DNA of 64,000 bases from Paenibacillus tyrphae (GCF_000722545.1 NZ_JNVM01000002.1:124001-188000); one strand, 5' to 3'; positions 8,293-16,121 are shown, counted from the stretch's first letter. The notes: generated from the letters alone by a model not told the origin. Numbers and translations are program-made.

Positions 8293-8350
8293 GAAAGCTG
8301 AGAAAGACCGCAGACTTGCATGGGTCCGAAGCTTTCTCAGCTTCTTTTTT
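8293..8350 (+). terminator. Terminator after the truncated haemoglobin, possibly shared with narK
   Basis: AGCTGAGAAAG (8296-8306) pairs with CTTTCTCAGCT (8332-8342), followed by TCTTTTTTATTTATTT. The stem sits between convergent genes and could stop transcription from both sides. Confidence 0.85.
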
Positions 8351-9851
8351 ATTTATTTCTTAGCTCTGAAATGTCGCTGAACATCCCCGCGTAATGCTTC
8401 ACTTCGCCGGCGTCGTTTTTGATGGCGCTGATCGTCAGCCATTGAAGGTATTCGTCGCCGTTTTTCCTCCGGTTCCATATTTCGCCCTGCCAGAAGCCTT
8501 TTTCTTTGATCGTTTTCCACATCGTGGCATAAAAATCCGACGGCTGTTTGCCCGATTTTAAAATGCGCGGATTTTCCCCAACGATTTCCTCCTGCGTATA
8601 GCCGGTTACTTTAGTGAACGCCGGATTCACCTGCCGGATCATGCCCTTCAAATCCGTGATAACAATGGCTTCCGCCGTATTTTCAATAATTTCCGTTGCC
8701 AAACGAAGCCGGTCTTGATAATACATCCAGAACACAAGGACAAGGCTGACCAAAGCAAACTCCGACAAGGCCATGAATCCGATTGCATAATGGCCCGTCA
8801 AGCTGAGTAACGAAGCGAGAATCAGAGGCGGGAAAAATCCCCCAAGGCCGCCCATGGCGGAAACGATTCCGTTTACAAGCCCGGCCTGCTTCAGGAAATA
8901 GAGGGGCACCAGCTTGAAAATCGTGCCGTTTCCCGTCCCTGCGCAAACCGCGATCAGCAGACAACCGACGGTATAAAGCTGAATGTCCGGCGAGAAGGAA
9001 AGCAAGATGCCGGATAAGGTCAGCCCGCCAAATACAAACATCAGAATGACGAAAGAATTGAACTTGTCACCCAGCCATCCGCCGATCGGCCGTGCCGCCG
9101 TCGCGATCGCGATAAACATAGCTGTTCGGAAGCCTGCGTCCGCCTTAGCCAATTGGAAGTGGCTGACGAGAAAATTCGGTAAATAGATGGTGAATGCGAC
9201 GAAGCAGCCGAAGGTGATAAAATAAAACAGGCTGATCGCCCATAGGCGCGGATTGCGGTATATTTCCTTCATCTGCTCCCGCACCGGGGTCACGACCTTC
9301 GGCTCCTTGCGGTCACCGAGAAAAACATGAAGGAGGACAAACACGGCTAGCAAAATCATATACAGCTGGACGGTGGCAGACCATCCGATCGAGCCTGCGA
9401 TAACGGGAGCGCCGAACGCCGACACCGCCGTACCAAGGTTGCCGATGCCGTAAAGTCCGTTCACGGAACCGTGCTTTTCCTTCGGATAATATTTCGGCAG
9501 CGAAGTAACGCCGACCGAAAATACGGCACCGCCAATGCCGAGGAAGAAACCGCCGATGATCAGATCGACGAACGTCGTTGCCTGGCTTACATAATAGACG
9601 GGAAACAGCAGCAGAACAAAGCTGATGGCGAATAGCTTTCTCGCGCCGTATTTATTCGTCCAGAAACCGATCGGAATGCGCAGGACCGACCCCAGAATCA
9701 CCGGCACGGCCGTTACCCAGGACAGCTGGCCCGGGGTCATCGGGATGTCCGACTTGATGAAAGGCATGAGCGAAGACAGAATCACCCAAACCGCAAAACC
9801 GAGAATGAGACTTACCGTTTGCAACGGCAATTGGAGCTTTCGAACATCCAT
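8349..9851 (-). CDS. narK: NarK-type nitrate/nitrite transporter fused to a C-terminal PAS domain
   Basis: The 500-residue protein starts with a 12-helix MFS transporter of the nitrate/nitrite porter family. Both nitrate-signature glycine stretches are present: GIGNLGTAVSAFG and CAGTGNGTIFKLVP. After the last helix (about residue 385) follows a complete PAS plus PAC segment (IIENTAEAIVITDLKGMIRQ to HYAGMFSDISELRNK), on the cytoplasmic side if the topology is normal. NarK proteins are normally about 400 residues and end after the last helix. No kinase, cyclase or DNA-binding output follows. ATG 9851 is chosen over GTG 9866 because the GGAGGGG ribosome site overlaps that upstream start. It is controlled by its own Fnr-like promoter. 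Confidence 0.9.
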   Translation of the reverse strand: MDVRKLQLPLQTVSLILGFAVWVILSSLMPFIKSDIPMTPGQLSWVTAVPVILGSVLRIPIGFWTNKYGARKLFAISFVLLLFPVYYVSQATTFVDLIIGGFFLGIGGAVFSVGVTSLPKYYPKEKHGSVNGLYGIGNLGTAVSAFGAPVIAGSIGWSATVQLYMILLAVFVLLHVFLGDRKEPKVVTPVREQMKEIYRNPRLWAISLFYFITFGCFVAFTIYLPNFLVSHFQLAKADAGFRTAMFIAIATAARPIGGWLGDKFNSFVILMFVFGGLTLSGILLSFSPDIQLYTVGCLLIAVCAGTGNGTIFKLVPLYFLKQAGLVNGIVSAMGGLGGFFPPLILASLLSLTGHYAIGFMALSEFALVSLVLVFWMYYQDRLRLATEIIENTAEAIVITDLKGMIRQVNPAFTKVTGYTQEEIVGENPRILKSGKQPSDFYATMWKTIKEKGFWQGEIWNRRKNGDEYLQWLTISAIKNDAGEVKHYAGMFSDISELRNK

Positions 9852-9880
9852 CCTTTTCCCCTCCACTTCTTAGTCAATCG

Positions 9881-9982
9881 TCATTGTTCCAATTTCATAA
9901 AGTTCATTTCGGGCTTATGCCTGAGGCATAAGACGTGGCTGCGGCGCAAATCGGCAACCGGCGCGCCGCCTCCCCTTCCCAA
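9881..9982 (-). CDS. Possible 33-codon leader ORF upstream of narK
   Basis: Within the long narK leader, AGGAGG (9999-9994) is followed 11 bases later by TTG 9982 and an open frame to TGA 9881. It encodes 33 residues, including RRSHVLCLRHKPEMNF. It spans both leader hairpins and ends 29 bases before narK. It could be a regulatory leader peptide or a chance frame; the TTG start and wide spacing make it uncertain. Confidence 0.25.
   Translation of the reverse strand: MGRGGGAPVADLRRSHVLCLRHKPEMNFMKLEQ
9914..9969 (-). promoter_or_regulatory. Two adjacent hairpins in the narK 5' leader
   Basis: CTTATGCC-TGA-GGCATAAG (9914-9932) is a perfect 8-bp inverted repeat. GCGGCGC (9941-9947) and GCGCCGC (9963-9969) form a second stem just beside it. 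Both lie in the predicted untranslated leader of about 175 bases. Neither is followed by a T-run, so they are not simple terminators. They may be an RNA control element, or the first may be a protein operator. Confidence 0.45.
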
Positions 9983-10032
9983 GTGTAACGATGCCTCCTT
10001 TACGGAATGTTCTTTTCAACGGGAACATCCTG

Positions 10033-10076
10033 AAAATATCATTTCTCACTATTTCATCACTGTGATTCAAATCATC
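10033..10076 (-). promoter_or_regulatory. Fnr-like promoter of narK
   Basis: TGTGA-TTCAAA-TCATC at 10061-10076 matches 8 of 10 core positions of the Fnr box. On the minus strand a TATTTT -10-like hexamer at 10038-10033 is centred 33 bases away. The rest of the 9852-10214 gap holds the leader elements listed separately; no clear nrdD terminator was seen in it. Confidence 0.55.
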
Positions 10077-10214
10077 ATAAACCGTATTTATGTAGTGTAA
10101 AAAGATTCACTTTCACACAATGTACACAAAACATTCGAAATCCGGCGGTCTGTTATCCAGCGCCCAGATGATTGTTTTCTTCACAGGAAAGCTGCCACGT
10201 GCGCAGTTCATCGG

Positions 10215-12140
10215 TTACATCTCTTCAACCTTAACTCTCTTTCTCGTATTCCAGTCAAACCTTCTCGCTTTGCTCCAGAAGTTGAACTCCCCGTGATAAC
10301 AACCTTCCTTATCCACCTTGATGCTTTTTCTGGATATCATCTTTACATAACCGATCACACGGCTGAATGTGGCGATATCGTCACTGCCGCAAACCGGACA
10401 ATTCCCGATATGCTTTCCATCCTGCGCTACCAATTGCCGATTGCAGCTTAAGCAGCTTGTAAGGGTAGGGGTAAGCGTGATGTAGTTAATCGGCTTTTCG
10501 AATATTTTACTGAGATATTGCGCAAGTTGGCCTGGTGCAAGCTTGCTTTCCACAAAATGATGGAGAATGCTTCCCGATGTGGCGTACCCCTGAAATTCCG
10601 CACTGTTTTCGATTTGCTTGAGGAAGTCTTCCTCGCTGAACGGAAGCATACACCCGGACGTCAGGTATACGTTATCACCACTGCCCTGAACATAGACATG
10701 CCGTCCATGCTGTTTCCCCCATTTCAAATCATGCCGGGCGAGCTTGATCGCAGCGTTCTCCCCGGGAGCATATTCAATCCCGCAGGCCACTTTATCCCGC
10801 ACGATGAACTCATTGATGATGTCAGTCATAGCTTGCATGAGACGATGAGCCAGCCTCTTGCCGTCCTCATTCAACAATCCGCCTTCAAATCCCATATTAT
10901 GCAATCCCTCGTGCATACCGGTCACGGCAAATACATTAAAATAGTTTTTCAGATCGTTGTTGAAGGCGAAAAACGTCGGGTACAGCTCCTTGTTTCTTTC
11001 GATCCATGACCTTTTGGCCTGATGGCCTTGCTGCATGAGTTCGAGAACCTCTCTGATGTTATCCAAAAGTAGAGATTCGTTATGTCCAAATTCCATCAGC
11101 ATTCGATTCAAGTTAAGATTCAACACTTGCACGGCGCCGGTCGATCCGGTAGAACTGCCAAAAATGCCGCTTCCGGCTCTTGAAAGCACGGACAAATCGA
11201 TCTGCAGCCTGCAGCATAAACTTCGGCTCGCTTCCGGATCGCGCGGTTTCAATAAAGGGTTGCGTTTTTTGTAATATTCATTTTCAAACGGTTTCGTCCG
11301 GAAGTTTTCAAAGTAGACGCCGCCCCAATAATACATTTGCTCCAGCAAGTACAGAAACAGCTCGTCCTGAAAATTAAAATGATCGTCAATTTGAACGGTA
11401 ATTAAAGGAAACGTAAACGGAATCCCTGTTCCCGTCCCCTCTTTCATCACATCGATAATCGCCTTGTTGATCCGGTCAAAATAAATAGGCGGAATATCTT
11501 GATATTTGATATTTTTGGTAACGCCCCCGATAATGACATATTCGTTTTTGATTTCCTCGGACGGTTTGCCGAATTCCATCGTGATGTTCGAAAATGCGGA
11601 TTGCGAGCCTCCGCGCAGCGGCATGTTCATTTCCCATATCAAGCCTTGAAACAACTGCTTCAGTTCGTGATCCGAGTACGCTTTACCGTTATCCAATTGT
11701 TCAAAGTACAGGTAGGATGCAGATATGGTTGTCAATTGGGACAACATAACCGCGCCGGATACTTGCTGCGACATCAGAACGATGACATTGCTGACATGTC
11801 TTAACAAAACATCCAGCTTTTTCGTCGGTTTGGAGGACAGCATATTTTTGGCCAAATTGGGGATTCCCATCATCGCGATATCTTTGCATCCGACGCTCAT
11901 GCAGTACGGGCTTAATTGCTTATCGTGTATGTATACAACGCCGTCTTTATAGAGCTCCGTCAGTTTGGACGGCAATATGTGCGACAGCAAAAATTCCTCT
12001 TCGGCAAAGTTTGTAAGATTGTGGCGCAGCAGAGGCAGAGAGTACACAAAATTGCTATTCTCACGTTTTAAATAGTCCGATTTTTTGTCTTCGACCTCCG
12101 AGGTGAATTTTTCGATGATTTCGTTAAAATGATTAAACAT
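10215..12140 (-). CDS. nrdD: Anaerobic (class III) ribonucleoside-triphosphate reductase NrdD
   Basis: NrdD makes deoxynucleotides without oxygen using a glycyl radical. The 641-residue protein ends with the zinc site CLSCNRQL...CPVCGSDD and the glycyl-radical segment FSRVIGYVKMI, which places the radical on Gly597. Cysteines of the active site are visible in SRSLCCRLQID. The N-terminus begins directly with MFNHFNEIIEKFTSEVED and shows no ATP-cone, the allosteric domain many NrdD proteins carry. It lies 45 bases after nrdG in the same operon, so the activase gene comes first, the reverse of the common order. Expression should follow the nrdG promoter with its NrdR and Fnr sites. Confidence 0.93.
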   Translation of the reverse strand: MFNHFNEIIEKFTSEVEDKKSDYLKRENSNFVYSLPLLRHNLTNFAEEEFLLSHILPSKLTELYKDGVVYIHDKQLSPYCMSVGCKDIAMMGIPNLAKNMLSSKPTKKLDVLLRHVSNVIVLMSQQVSGAVMLSQLTTISASYLYFEQLDNGKAYSDHELKQLFQGLIWEMNMPLRGGSQSAFSNITMEFGKPSEEIKNEYVIIGGVTKNIKYQDIPPIYFDRINKAIIDVMKEGTGTGIPFTFPLITVQIDDHFNFQDELFLYLLEQMYYWGGVYFENFRTKPFENEYYKKRNPLLKPRDPEASRSLCCRLQIDLSVLSRAGSGIFGSSTGSTGAVQVLNLNLNRMLMEFGHNESLLLDNIREVLELMQQGHQAKRSWIERNKELYPTFFAFNNDLKNYFNVFAVTGMHEGLHNMGFEGGLLNEDGKRLAHRLMQAMTDIINEFIVRDKVACGIEYAPGENAAIKLARHDLKWGKQHGRHVYVQGSGDNVYLTSGCMLPFSEEDFLKQIENSAEFQGYATSGSILHHFVESKLAPGQLAQYLSKIFEKPINYITLTPTLTSCLSCNRQLVAQDGKHIGNCPVCGSDDIATFSRVIGYVKMISRKSIKVDKEGCYHGEFNFWSKARRFDWNTRKRVKVEEM

Positions 12141-12185
12141 TCATCCGTTCCTCCCTGATTACGATCATTTTGATTCCATTCCCGT

Positions 12186-12845
12186 TCAAGCTGAAAAATA
12201 AAATTCATTTAATTTATACGTGACCTCGCTGTTGTAACGCTCCTTCAGCTCATCGATATAGCTGCGAATTTGCTCAAAATACTCCTCGCTTAAAACAGGA
12301 TATTTTACGGTACGCACCTGGCTGAAAGGACTATTGTGCCGAATGACCAATTGGATCGCCGACATCATGTTTTGAACCAGCGCAGGGGTAGGAACGACAC
12401 CGAGAACGGCTTGATAGGCGGCCATATCGACGTTCTTATCGAAAGCATGGTACGGCAATTTCATATCGATATGAATCCCGTCAGCCAACTCTCTCTCCAG
12501 CAAATGGCGTATTTTCTCAGGAAACGTGCCGTTCGTGTTAATGATGATTTTGCCCGGGAACCCTTTCTTCAGATCCGCAAGAAACAAGGTGATTTCTGTA
12601 AGATTTCCCATTAAAAACTCCCCGCCGCTGAAGATGAGGGCATCGAATAAATATCCGTTCATCTTGATTTGTTGCAAAATATCACCCGCCAACAAATAAT
12701 GCTCATGATTGGATGTAACCAATTCATCATAGTTATGACATCCGAAGCAGTGCAAATTACAGCCGGCAAGAGAATGGATCACTAAAGAGGTGTTCCCCGG
12801 CAGATCGTCGAAAGTCCGAATCATGATTGGATAAAATCGTAGCAC
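12186..12845 (-). CDS. nrdG: Anaerobic ribonucleotide reductase activating protein NrdG
   Basis: NrdG is the radical SAM activase that installs the glycyl radical on NrdD. The 219-residue protein has the cluster motif CNLHCFGCHN (Cys 29, 33, 36) and FSGGEFL. I place the start at GTG 12845, with GGAGGG 10 bases upstream; an in-frame ATG seven codons later is possible. It is the first gene of the nrdG-nrdD operon. Two NrdR boxes and an Fnr box lie directly before it, so it should be induced under anoxia and repressed when dNTP or ATP levels signal sufficiency. Confidence 0.92.
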   Translation of the reverse strand: MLRFYPIMIRTFDDLPGNTSLVIHSLAGCNLHCFGCHNYDELVTSNHEHYLLAGDILQQIKMNGYLFDALIFSGGEFLMGNLTEITLFLADLKKGFPGKIIINTNGTFPEKIRHLLERELADGIHIDMKLPYHAFDKNVDMAAYQAVLGVVPTPALVQNMMSAIQLVIRHNSPFSQVRTVKYPVLSEEYFEQIRSYIDELKERYNSEVTYKLNEFYFSA

Positions 12846-12871
12846 TTCCCCGTTACCCTCCTCTCTGAAAT

Positions 12872-12919
12872 TGTCTATATATGGTGTTATCTTTATTATT
12901 TTATCACCATATATAGTAT
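12872..12919. promoter_or_regulatory. Tandem NrdR boxes at the nrdG promoter
   Basis: Two 16-bp boxes at 12872-12887 and 12904-12919 resemble the NrdR consensus ACACwATATATwGTGT. They match at about 12 and 13 positions and contain a shared 12-bp inverted repeat, CTATATATGGTG/CACCATATATAG. They start 32 bp apart with a 16-bp gap, three helical turns, the spacing known for NrdR pairs. The inferred -10 lies in the gap, so NrdR binding would block the promoter. Confidence 0.8.
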
Positions 12920-12940
12920 ATTTCGGTGATCCGAGTCACA
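12898..12940 (-). promoter_or_regulatory. Fnr-type promoter of nrdG-nrdD
   Basis: GGTGA-TCCGAG-TCACA at 12925-12940 matches 9 of 10 Fnr core positions. The minus-strand hexamer TAAAAT at 12903-12898 is centred exactly 32 bases away, giving class II activator geometry and a start near 12893. Confidence 0.75.
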
Positions 12941-12942
12941 CA

Positions 12943-12971
12943 AAGAGGTCGCCTTCCATAGACGACCTCTT
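12943..12971 (-). terminator. Hairpin after ric
   Basis: AAGAGGTCG (12943-12951) pairs with CGACCTCTT (12963-12971). On the minus strand it is followed by TTTGTGTG, a weak T-run. It separates ric from the nrdG promoter and abuts the Fnr box. Confidence 0.6.
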
Positions 12972-12987
12972 CTTGGAAACTGGCTCG

Positions 12988-13704
12988 TTAAGACTCGTTG
13001 GCGGGATTGCTCACGCGCTGGAAAAGAATATTGTTCTCCAGGTGGATATGCTGGAACAAATCCGATTCGAGCTCTTGCAGCTTGTGGAACGCCAGCGTGT
13101 AAGTCCGGCACGCGCCGGCTGGCAGCTCGTAATCGCTTGTGACGGCTCTCATTTCTTTTAGGAGATTGCCAACGCCGCTGTGATCTGCCTCAAGCTCCCT
13201 AATCGCATTCGCCGTTTTCTCCGCAAGGGATGGGGCTGGATTGTGTTCCAATTCCCTGATTAACGGAAAGACAGTCGCCTCCTCGGCGATCAAATGCTGC
13301 TCAAGCTCCATTTTCATCTGATGAAAAAGCATATGAAGCTTGGCGAGCTCACGGCGTTCCGGACCGTGTACCCGCAAAATTTTGGTGACGAATTCGCTTA
13401 ACACAGGGAGCTCCCGTTCCAAGTACGCGTGATGGGTGGTAACGATATGATCGATCAACCGACTCGACGAGAGCTTGCTCCAGTCCGTGTTGGGATCGGT
13501 TTTTTGGTTCGCTTCCGCGTAGAACCGGTTTAGTTTCTCAAGGAAAGCTACTTCCTCGATGTTTTTCTGTCTTAACGCTGTTGTCAGGGGACGCCCCCCA
13601 CCGCAGCAAAAGTCGATGCCGTGCTCAAGAAATATGTTGCTGGACCCGGGAAACGCAGTCACGATTTGTCCGATCGTTTCGGAACCGTTAAAAGAAGTGC
13701 TCAT
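12988..13704 (-). CDS. ric: Iron-sulfur cluster repair di-iron protein (Ric/ScdA/YtfE)
   Basis: Ric repairs Fe-S clusters damaged by nitric oxide or oxidants through a haemerythrin-like di-iron centre. The 238-residue protein has the N-terminal ScdA domain with HGIDFCCGGG (about residues 28-37), then the haemerythrin-like domain with conserved histidines in IVTTHHAYLERELP, LHMLFHQMKMELEQHLIAEE, EADHSGVG and QHIHLENNILF. An Fnr-like box with correct -10 spacing lies upstream. Among nitrate-reduction genes, defence against self-made NO is the expected role. The start ATG 13704 has AGGGAGG upstream. Confidence 0.93.
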   Translation of the reverse strand: MSTSFNGSETIGQIVTAFPGSSNIFLEHGIDFCCGGGRPLTTALRQKNIEEVAFLEKLNRFYAEANQKTDPNTDWSKLSSSRLIDHIVTTHHAYLERELPVLSEFVTKILRVHGPERRELAKLHMLFHQMKMELEQHLIAEEATVFPLIRELEHNPAPSLAEKTANAIRELEADHSGVGNLLKEMRAVTSDYELPAGACRTYTLAFHKLQELESDLFQHIHLENNILFQRVSNPANES

Positions 13705-13760
13705 TGGCTTGACCTCCCTTTGACATGACCGTTGATCCTAACGATCATGTTCTTGTCTAA

Positions 13761-13803
13761 ATTGTAATGCAACGAGAATAAGCCTACTGTGTTTACAATC
13801 ACG
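13761..13803 (-). promoter_or_regulatory. Fnr-like promoter of ric
   Basis: TGTGT-TTACAA-TCACG at 13788-13803 matches 8 of 10 core positions. The minus-strand hexamer TACAAT at 13766-13761 is centred 32 bases away, as in the other Fnr-type promoters of this window. Confidence 0.6.
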
Positions 13804-13831
13804 TTTTTTTCTGCTCTCCTAGCCCCAAAAT

Positions 13832-13881
13832 GAAAAAGTCCAAGGTTCGTTGCCGATAAGCAACAAAACTTGGACTTTTTC
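13832..13881 (-). terminator. Terminator of the ywiC-maturase-peptide operon
   Basis: GAAAAAGTCCAAG (13832-13844) is the exact complement of CTTGGACTTTTTC (13869-13881). An inner TTGC/GCAA stem lies within. It begins about 20 bases after the stop of the 28-codon peptide gene, so that small gene is the last one of the transcript. Confidence 0.9.
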
Positions 13882-13901
13882 CAGAATGTCGTTGGACCTG
13901 C

Positions 13902-13988
13902 TTAAGCGAGATTTCCAGGCACCGACTTCAATATTTTACCGGAATTCACCGCTTGCGCGGTTGTTATGGCCGGACGAATCCACTTCAT
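13902..13988 (-). CDS. Putative RiPP precursor peptide (28 aa)
   Basis: An ATG at 13988 is preceded, 8 bases away, by AAAGGAGGTGG (14007-13997), one of the best ribosome sites in the window, although this lies inside another gene. The frame runs 28 codons to TAA 13902 and starts MKWIRPAITT, ending KSVPGNLA. The early KWIRPAI resembles the W/Y-x-[KR]-P-x-I leader motifs of short precursors such as PqqA. It overlaps the 3' end of the SPASM gene in another reading frame and is followed at once by a terminator. There is no cysteine, so a sactipeptide or ranthipeptide thioether is excluded. The family is not recognised; the precursor role is inferred from position and form. Confidence 0.65.
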   Translation of the reverse strand: MKWIRPAITTAQAVNSGKILKSVPGNLA

Positions 13989-15339
13989 ATTCTTCTCCAC
14001 CTCCTTTGACTTGATCTTTGCTCTTCCCGATCAATTCCAGCACGTGCTTGATTTTTCTTTTCTCATGCGGACAGGGGCGCTTCCCCGTTCTCATCCGGTA
14101 TAACGGGCAATGGTTGCCCTGACAGGCAGGGCGGAAATAACATGTGCGGCAAACCGGGTCCCGTTCTTCACCGGAGCCGATCCATCTCGCCATTTTATCC
14201 ATATCCAGAACCATGCTTCCGTCTGCGTGAAGCTGCCCGACATGATTCACCGGGTCGTCCAGCGCAACCGAGCATTTGTACAGCCGTCCGTCCGCTCCAA
14301 TCACGAACGCATTGGGCTTGGCGGCATAACAGACGGCTCCGGACGGCATAAGCGAATCGATGATCGTCTCGCTGAGCGGCAGTCCGCGTTCCACTCCAAG
14401 GCCCGTCAATTCCCACAGACGCGCATCCGATGCGGTTCGGTCGCACACGGGAATCCGGTCGTCATTTCGTCCGCCCCACCGGCCGACCGGTCGGATCAGC
14501 AGCTGAAACCGCTTGTCTCCCTCGAACCAAACAAAAAGCTTCGTCAGCAAATCCGGCACTTCATCCACGTTATCCTCGTCAAAATTGATTCGAATATCGA
14601 CAGCAAACGAAGCATCGACATCACGCATCGCCTTCAAATTGCCGATGATTTTCTCAAACGTTCCGCCGCCTCCGCGAAGACACCTTCTCCTGTCGTGAAC
14701 CGCTCCCGTTCCGTCCAGCGTCACCATGAATCGGCGCACGTTTCGGTCGAGCAGCCCCATAAACCTCTCTTTCGTCAAAAAGTATCCGTTTGTGGACATG
14801 TCTGCGGAGTAGCTGATGCCGTTTTTCGAGCAGCTTTCCATAAAAGAATCCGACAATTCAACGATCGTATCGGGAACAAGCATCGGTTCGCCGCCGAACC
14901 AGCTGACGGCAAGATGCTTGATGCTTTCGGCAGCTTGCCGGACGTACGCTTTTAAACCGTCGATCGTCTCCCGCGTCATGGCGCCACGGGGAAAGCTCTG
15001 GTAGCAATACGTGCAGCGAAAGTTGCACGCTTCCGTAGGCATGATCACGAGATGCATCGAATTCGCTTCGTTCAGCGCAGCGTGCAGCTTTTGCGCCTGC
15101 GCAAGCTCGTCCGTCCCGTCCGGCACCAAAAATCCGGCATCGCGCAGATCGGAGGTCATCCCGGACAATTCCTCATGGAGCGCTCCCTTCCCCAGTACTC
15201 TAAGGACTTCTGCCTCCTCATCTGACTCAAAAGCAGCCATGGCACCGGAAAAGGAATTGTAAATCATCCCTCCTTTTCCGTTCCATCGCACGATGGTTGA
15301 GTAGCGGGAAGGAGTCCAACGGTTTGTCACTTTTGCCAA
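13936..15339 (-). CDS. Radical SAM/SPASM peptide maturase with N-terminal RRE-like domain
   Basis: The 467-residue protein has three parts. Residues 1-95 (RWNGKGGMIYNSFSGAMAAF...GFLVPDG) resemble the PqqD-like recognition element of RiPP maturases. The radical SAM domain follows with CNFRCTYC (Cys 105, 109, 112) and WFGGEP. The SPASM domain carries Cys 337, 356, 397, 400, 406, 411 and 423 for auxiliary [4Fe-4S] clusters. The tail is polar and overlaps the peptide gene. The start is TTG 15339, after AAGGG, directly following ywiC. Such enzymes form C-C, C-S or epimerised bonds in ribosomal peptides. Its chemistry here cannot be read; the adjacent 28-residue peptide is the likely substrate. Confidence 0.82.
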   Translation of the reverse strand: MAKVTNRWTPSRYSTIVRWNGKGGMIYNSFSGAMAAFESDEEAEVLRVLGKGALHEELSGMTSDLRDAGFLVPDGTDELAQAQKLHAALNEANSMHLVIMPTEACNFRCTYCYQSFPRGAMTRETIDGLKAYVRQAAESIKHLAVSWFGGEPMLVPDTIVELSDSFMESCSKNGISYSADMSTNGYFLTKERFMGLLDRNVRRFMVTLDGTGAVHDRRRCLRGGGGTFEKIIGNLKAMRDVDASFAVDIRINFDEDNVDEVPDLLTKLFVWFEGDKRFQLLIRPVGRWGGRNDDRIPVCDRTASDARLWELTGLGVERGLPLSETIIDSLMPSGAVCYAAKPNAFVIGADGRLYKCSVALDDPVNHVGQLHADGSMVLDMDKMARWIGSGEERDPVCRTCYFRPACQGNHCPLYRMRTGKRPCPHEKRKIKHVLELIGKSKDQVKGGGEEYEVDSSGHNNRASGEFR

Positions 15340-15352
15340 TCCTTATCACCCT

Positions 15353-16084
15353 TCATCGTTGAATGAGCGCAGCGGAAAAAATTACAAACAGTACCGCACC
15401 CACAATTTCAATAATTCCCGCCTTCCAGGGACGAACCGGTTTGCCTGCGAAAGCGAACGCCCGAGCAGCGGAAAACGCATAAGCAAGGATCATCCACGGA
15501 TGGCCCGCCGCCCACAAGACGAGTGGGAGTAAAACATGATATGCTCGCGTATAAGCGATCCAGCGCTTGTTCTCTCTTTCGCGAAAGATGGCCTTCACAA
15601 AAAAGACGCTGCTTGTAAAATACAAAAAGCTGAACAGAACGACCGATGCCATCATCCGGTCCCATCCTCCACCGCCCGCCAGATAAGCGGCTGCTCCTCC
15701 AAGGCTGAAAAGGAGGATGGCGCAAAGATCGTTCACCAGCGCCCTTTCCGATTTGTGTCTCGTATGCCATATGTTCACCGACAGCAGCGTAAGAAGAAGC
15801 GGGCCGAAATAAAGCAGTGCCGGATGGCTGAAAAGCGATGGCACTAAACAACAAGCCGCAAGTAAACCGTAAATCGTCCCCCATTTGATCCAATGCCGCC
15901 GATTGGCTTTATTTTTCATGGACTGAAGAAAAGGATAGGACGATAGATAGAGAAACAGCCATCCCATAAATAACGGCAGATGCATCAACTGCGGCTTCCC
16001 GGCGAACAGTCCGAGCAGAAAAGGAACACTGACCATCGCCCAACCGCCGTGTTCATGAGGAATCACTATACTTCGCTTCTTCAT
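15353..16084 (-). CDS. ywiC: YwiC-like integral membrane protein
   Basis: The 243-residue protein opens with PHEHGGWAM, the family hallmark, and has about eight hydrophobic helices. In Bacillus subtilis ywiC sits beside narK, fnr and narGHJI, so its presence with nitrate genes here repeats a known association. Its biochemical role is not established; the fold resembles UbiA-type prenyltransferases. It starts with ATG 16084 behind GAGGAG and is followed 13 bases later by the SPASM maturase, forming one operon with the 28-residue peptide. Confidence 0.85.
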   Translation of the reverse strand: MKKRSIVIPHEHGGWAMVSVPFLLGLFAGKPQLMHLPLFMGWLFLYLSSYPFLQSMKNKANRRHWIKWGTIYGLLAACCLVPSLFSHPALLYFGPLLLTLLSVNIWHTRHKSERALVNDLCAILLFSLGGAAAYLAGGGGWDRMMASVVLFSFLYFTSSVFFVKAIFRERENKRWIAYTRAYHVLLPLVLWAAGHPWMILAYAFSAARAFAFAGKPVRPWKAGIIEIVGAVLFVIFSAALIQR

Positions 16085-16121
16085 GGGACAGTCGCTCCTC
16101 TCACACCTTATTGCATAACCA

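Noticed and set aside
9852..10030. narK leader as a known molybdenum-cofactor or cobalamin riboswitch
   Set aside because: The conserved core sequences of these riboswitches are absent; only simple hairpins are visible.
10116..10214. A 32-codon frame in phase after the nrdD stop (starts MNCARGSFPVKK)
   Set aside because: No proper ribosome site, no recognisable motif, and nrdD already ends with the full glycyl-radical domain.
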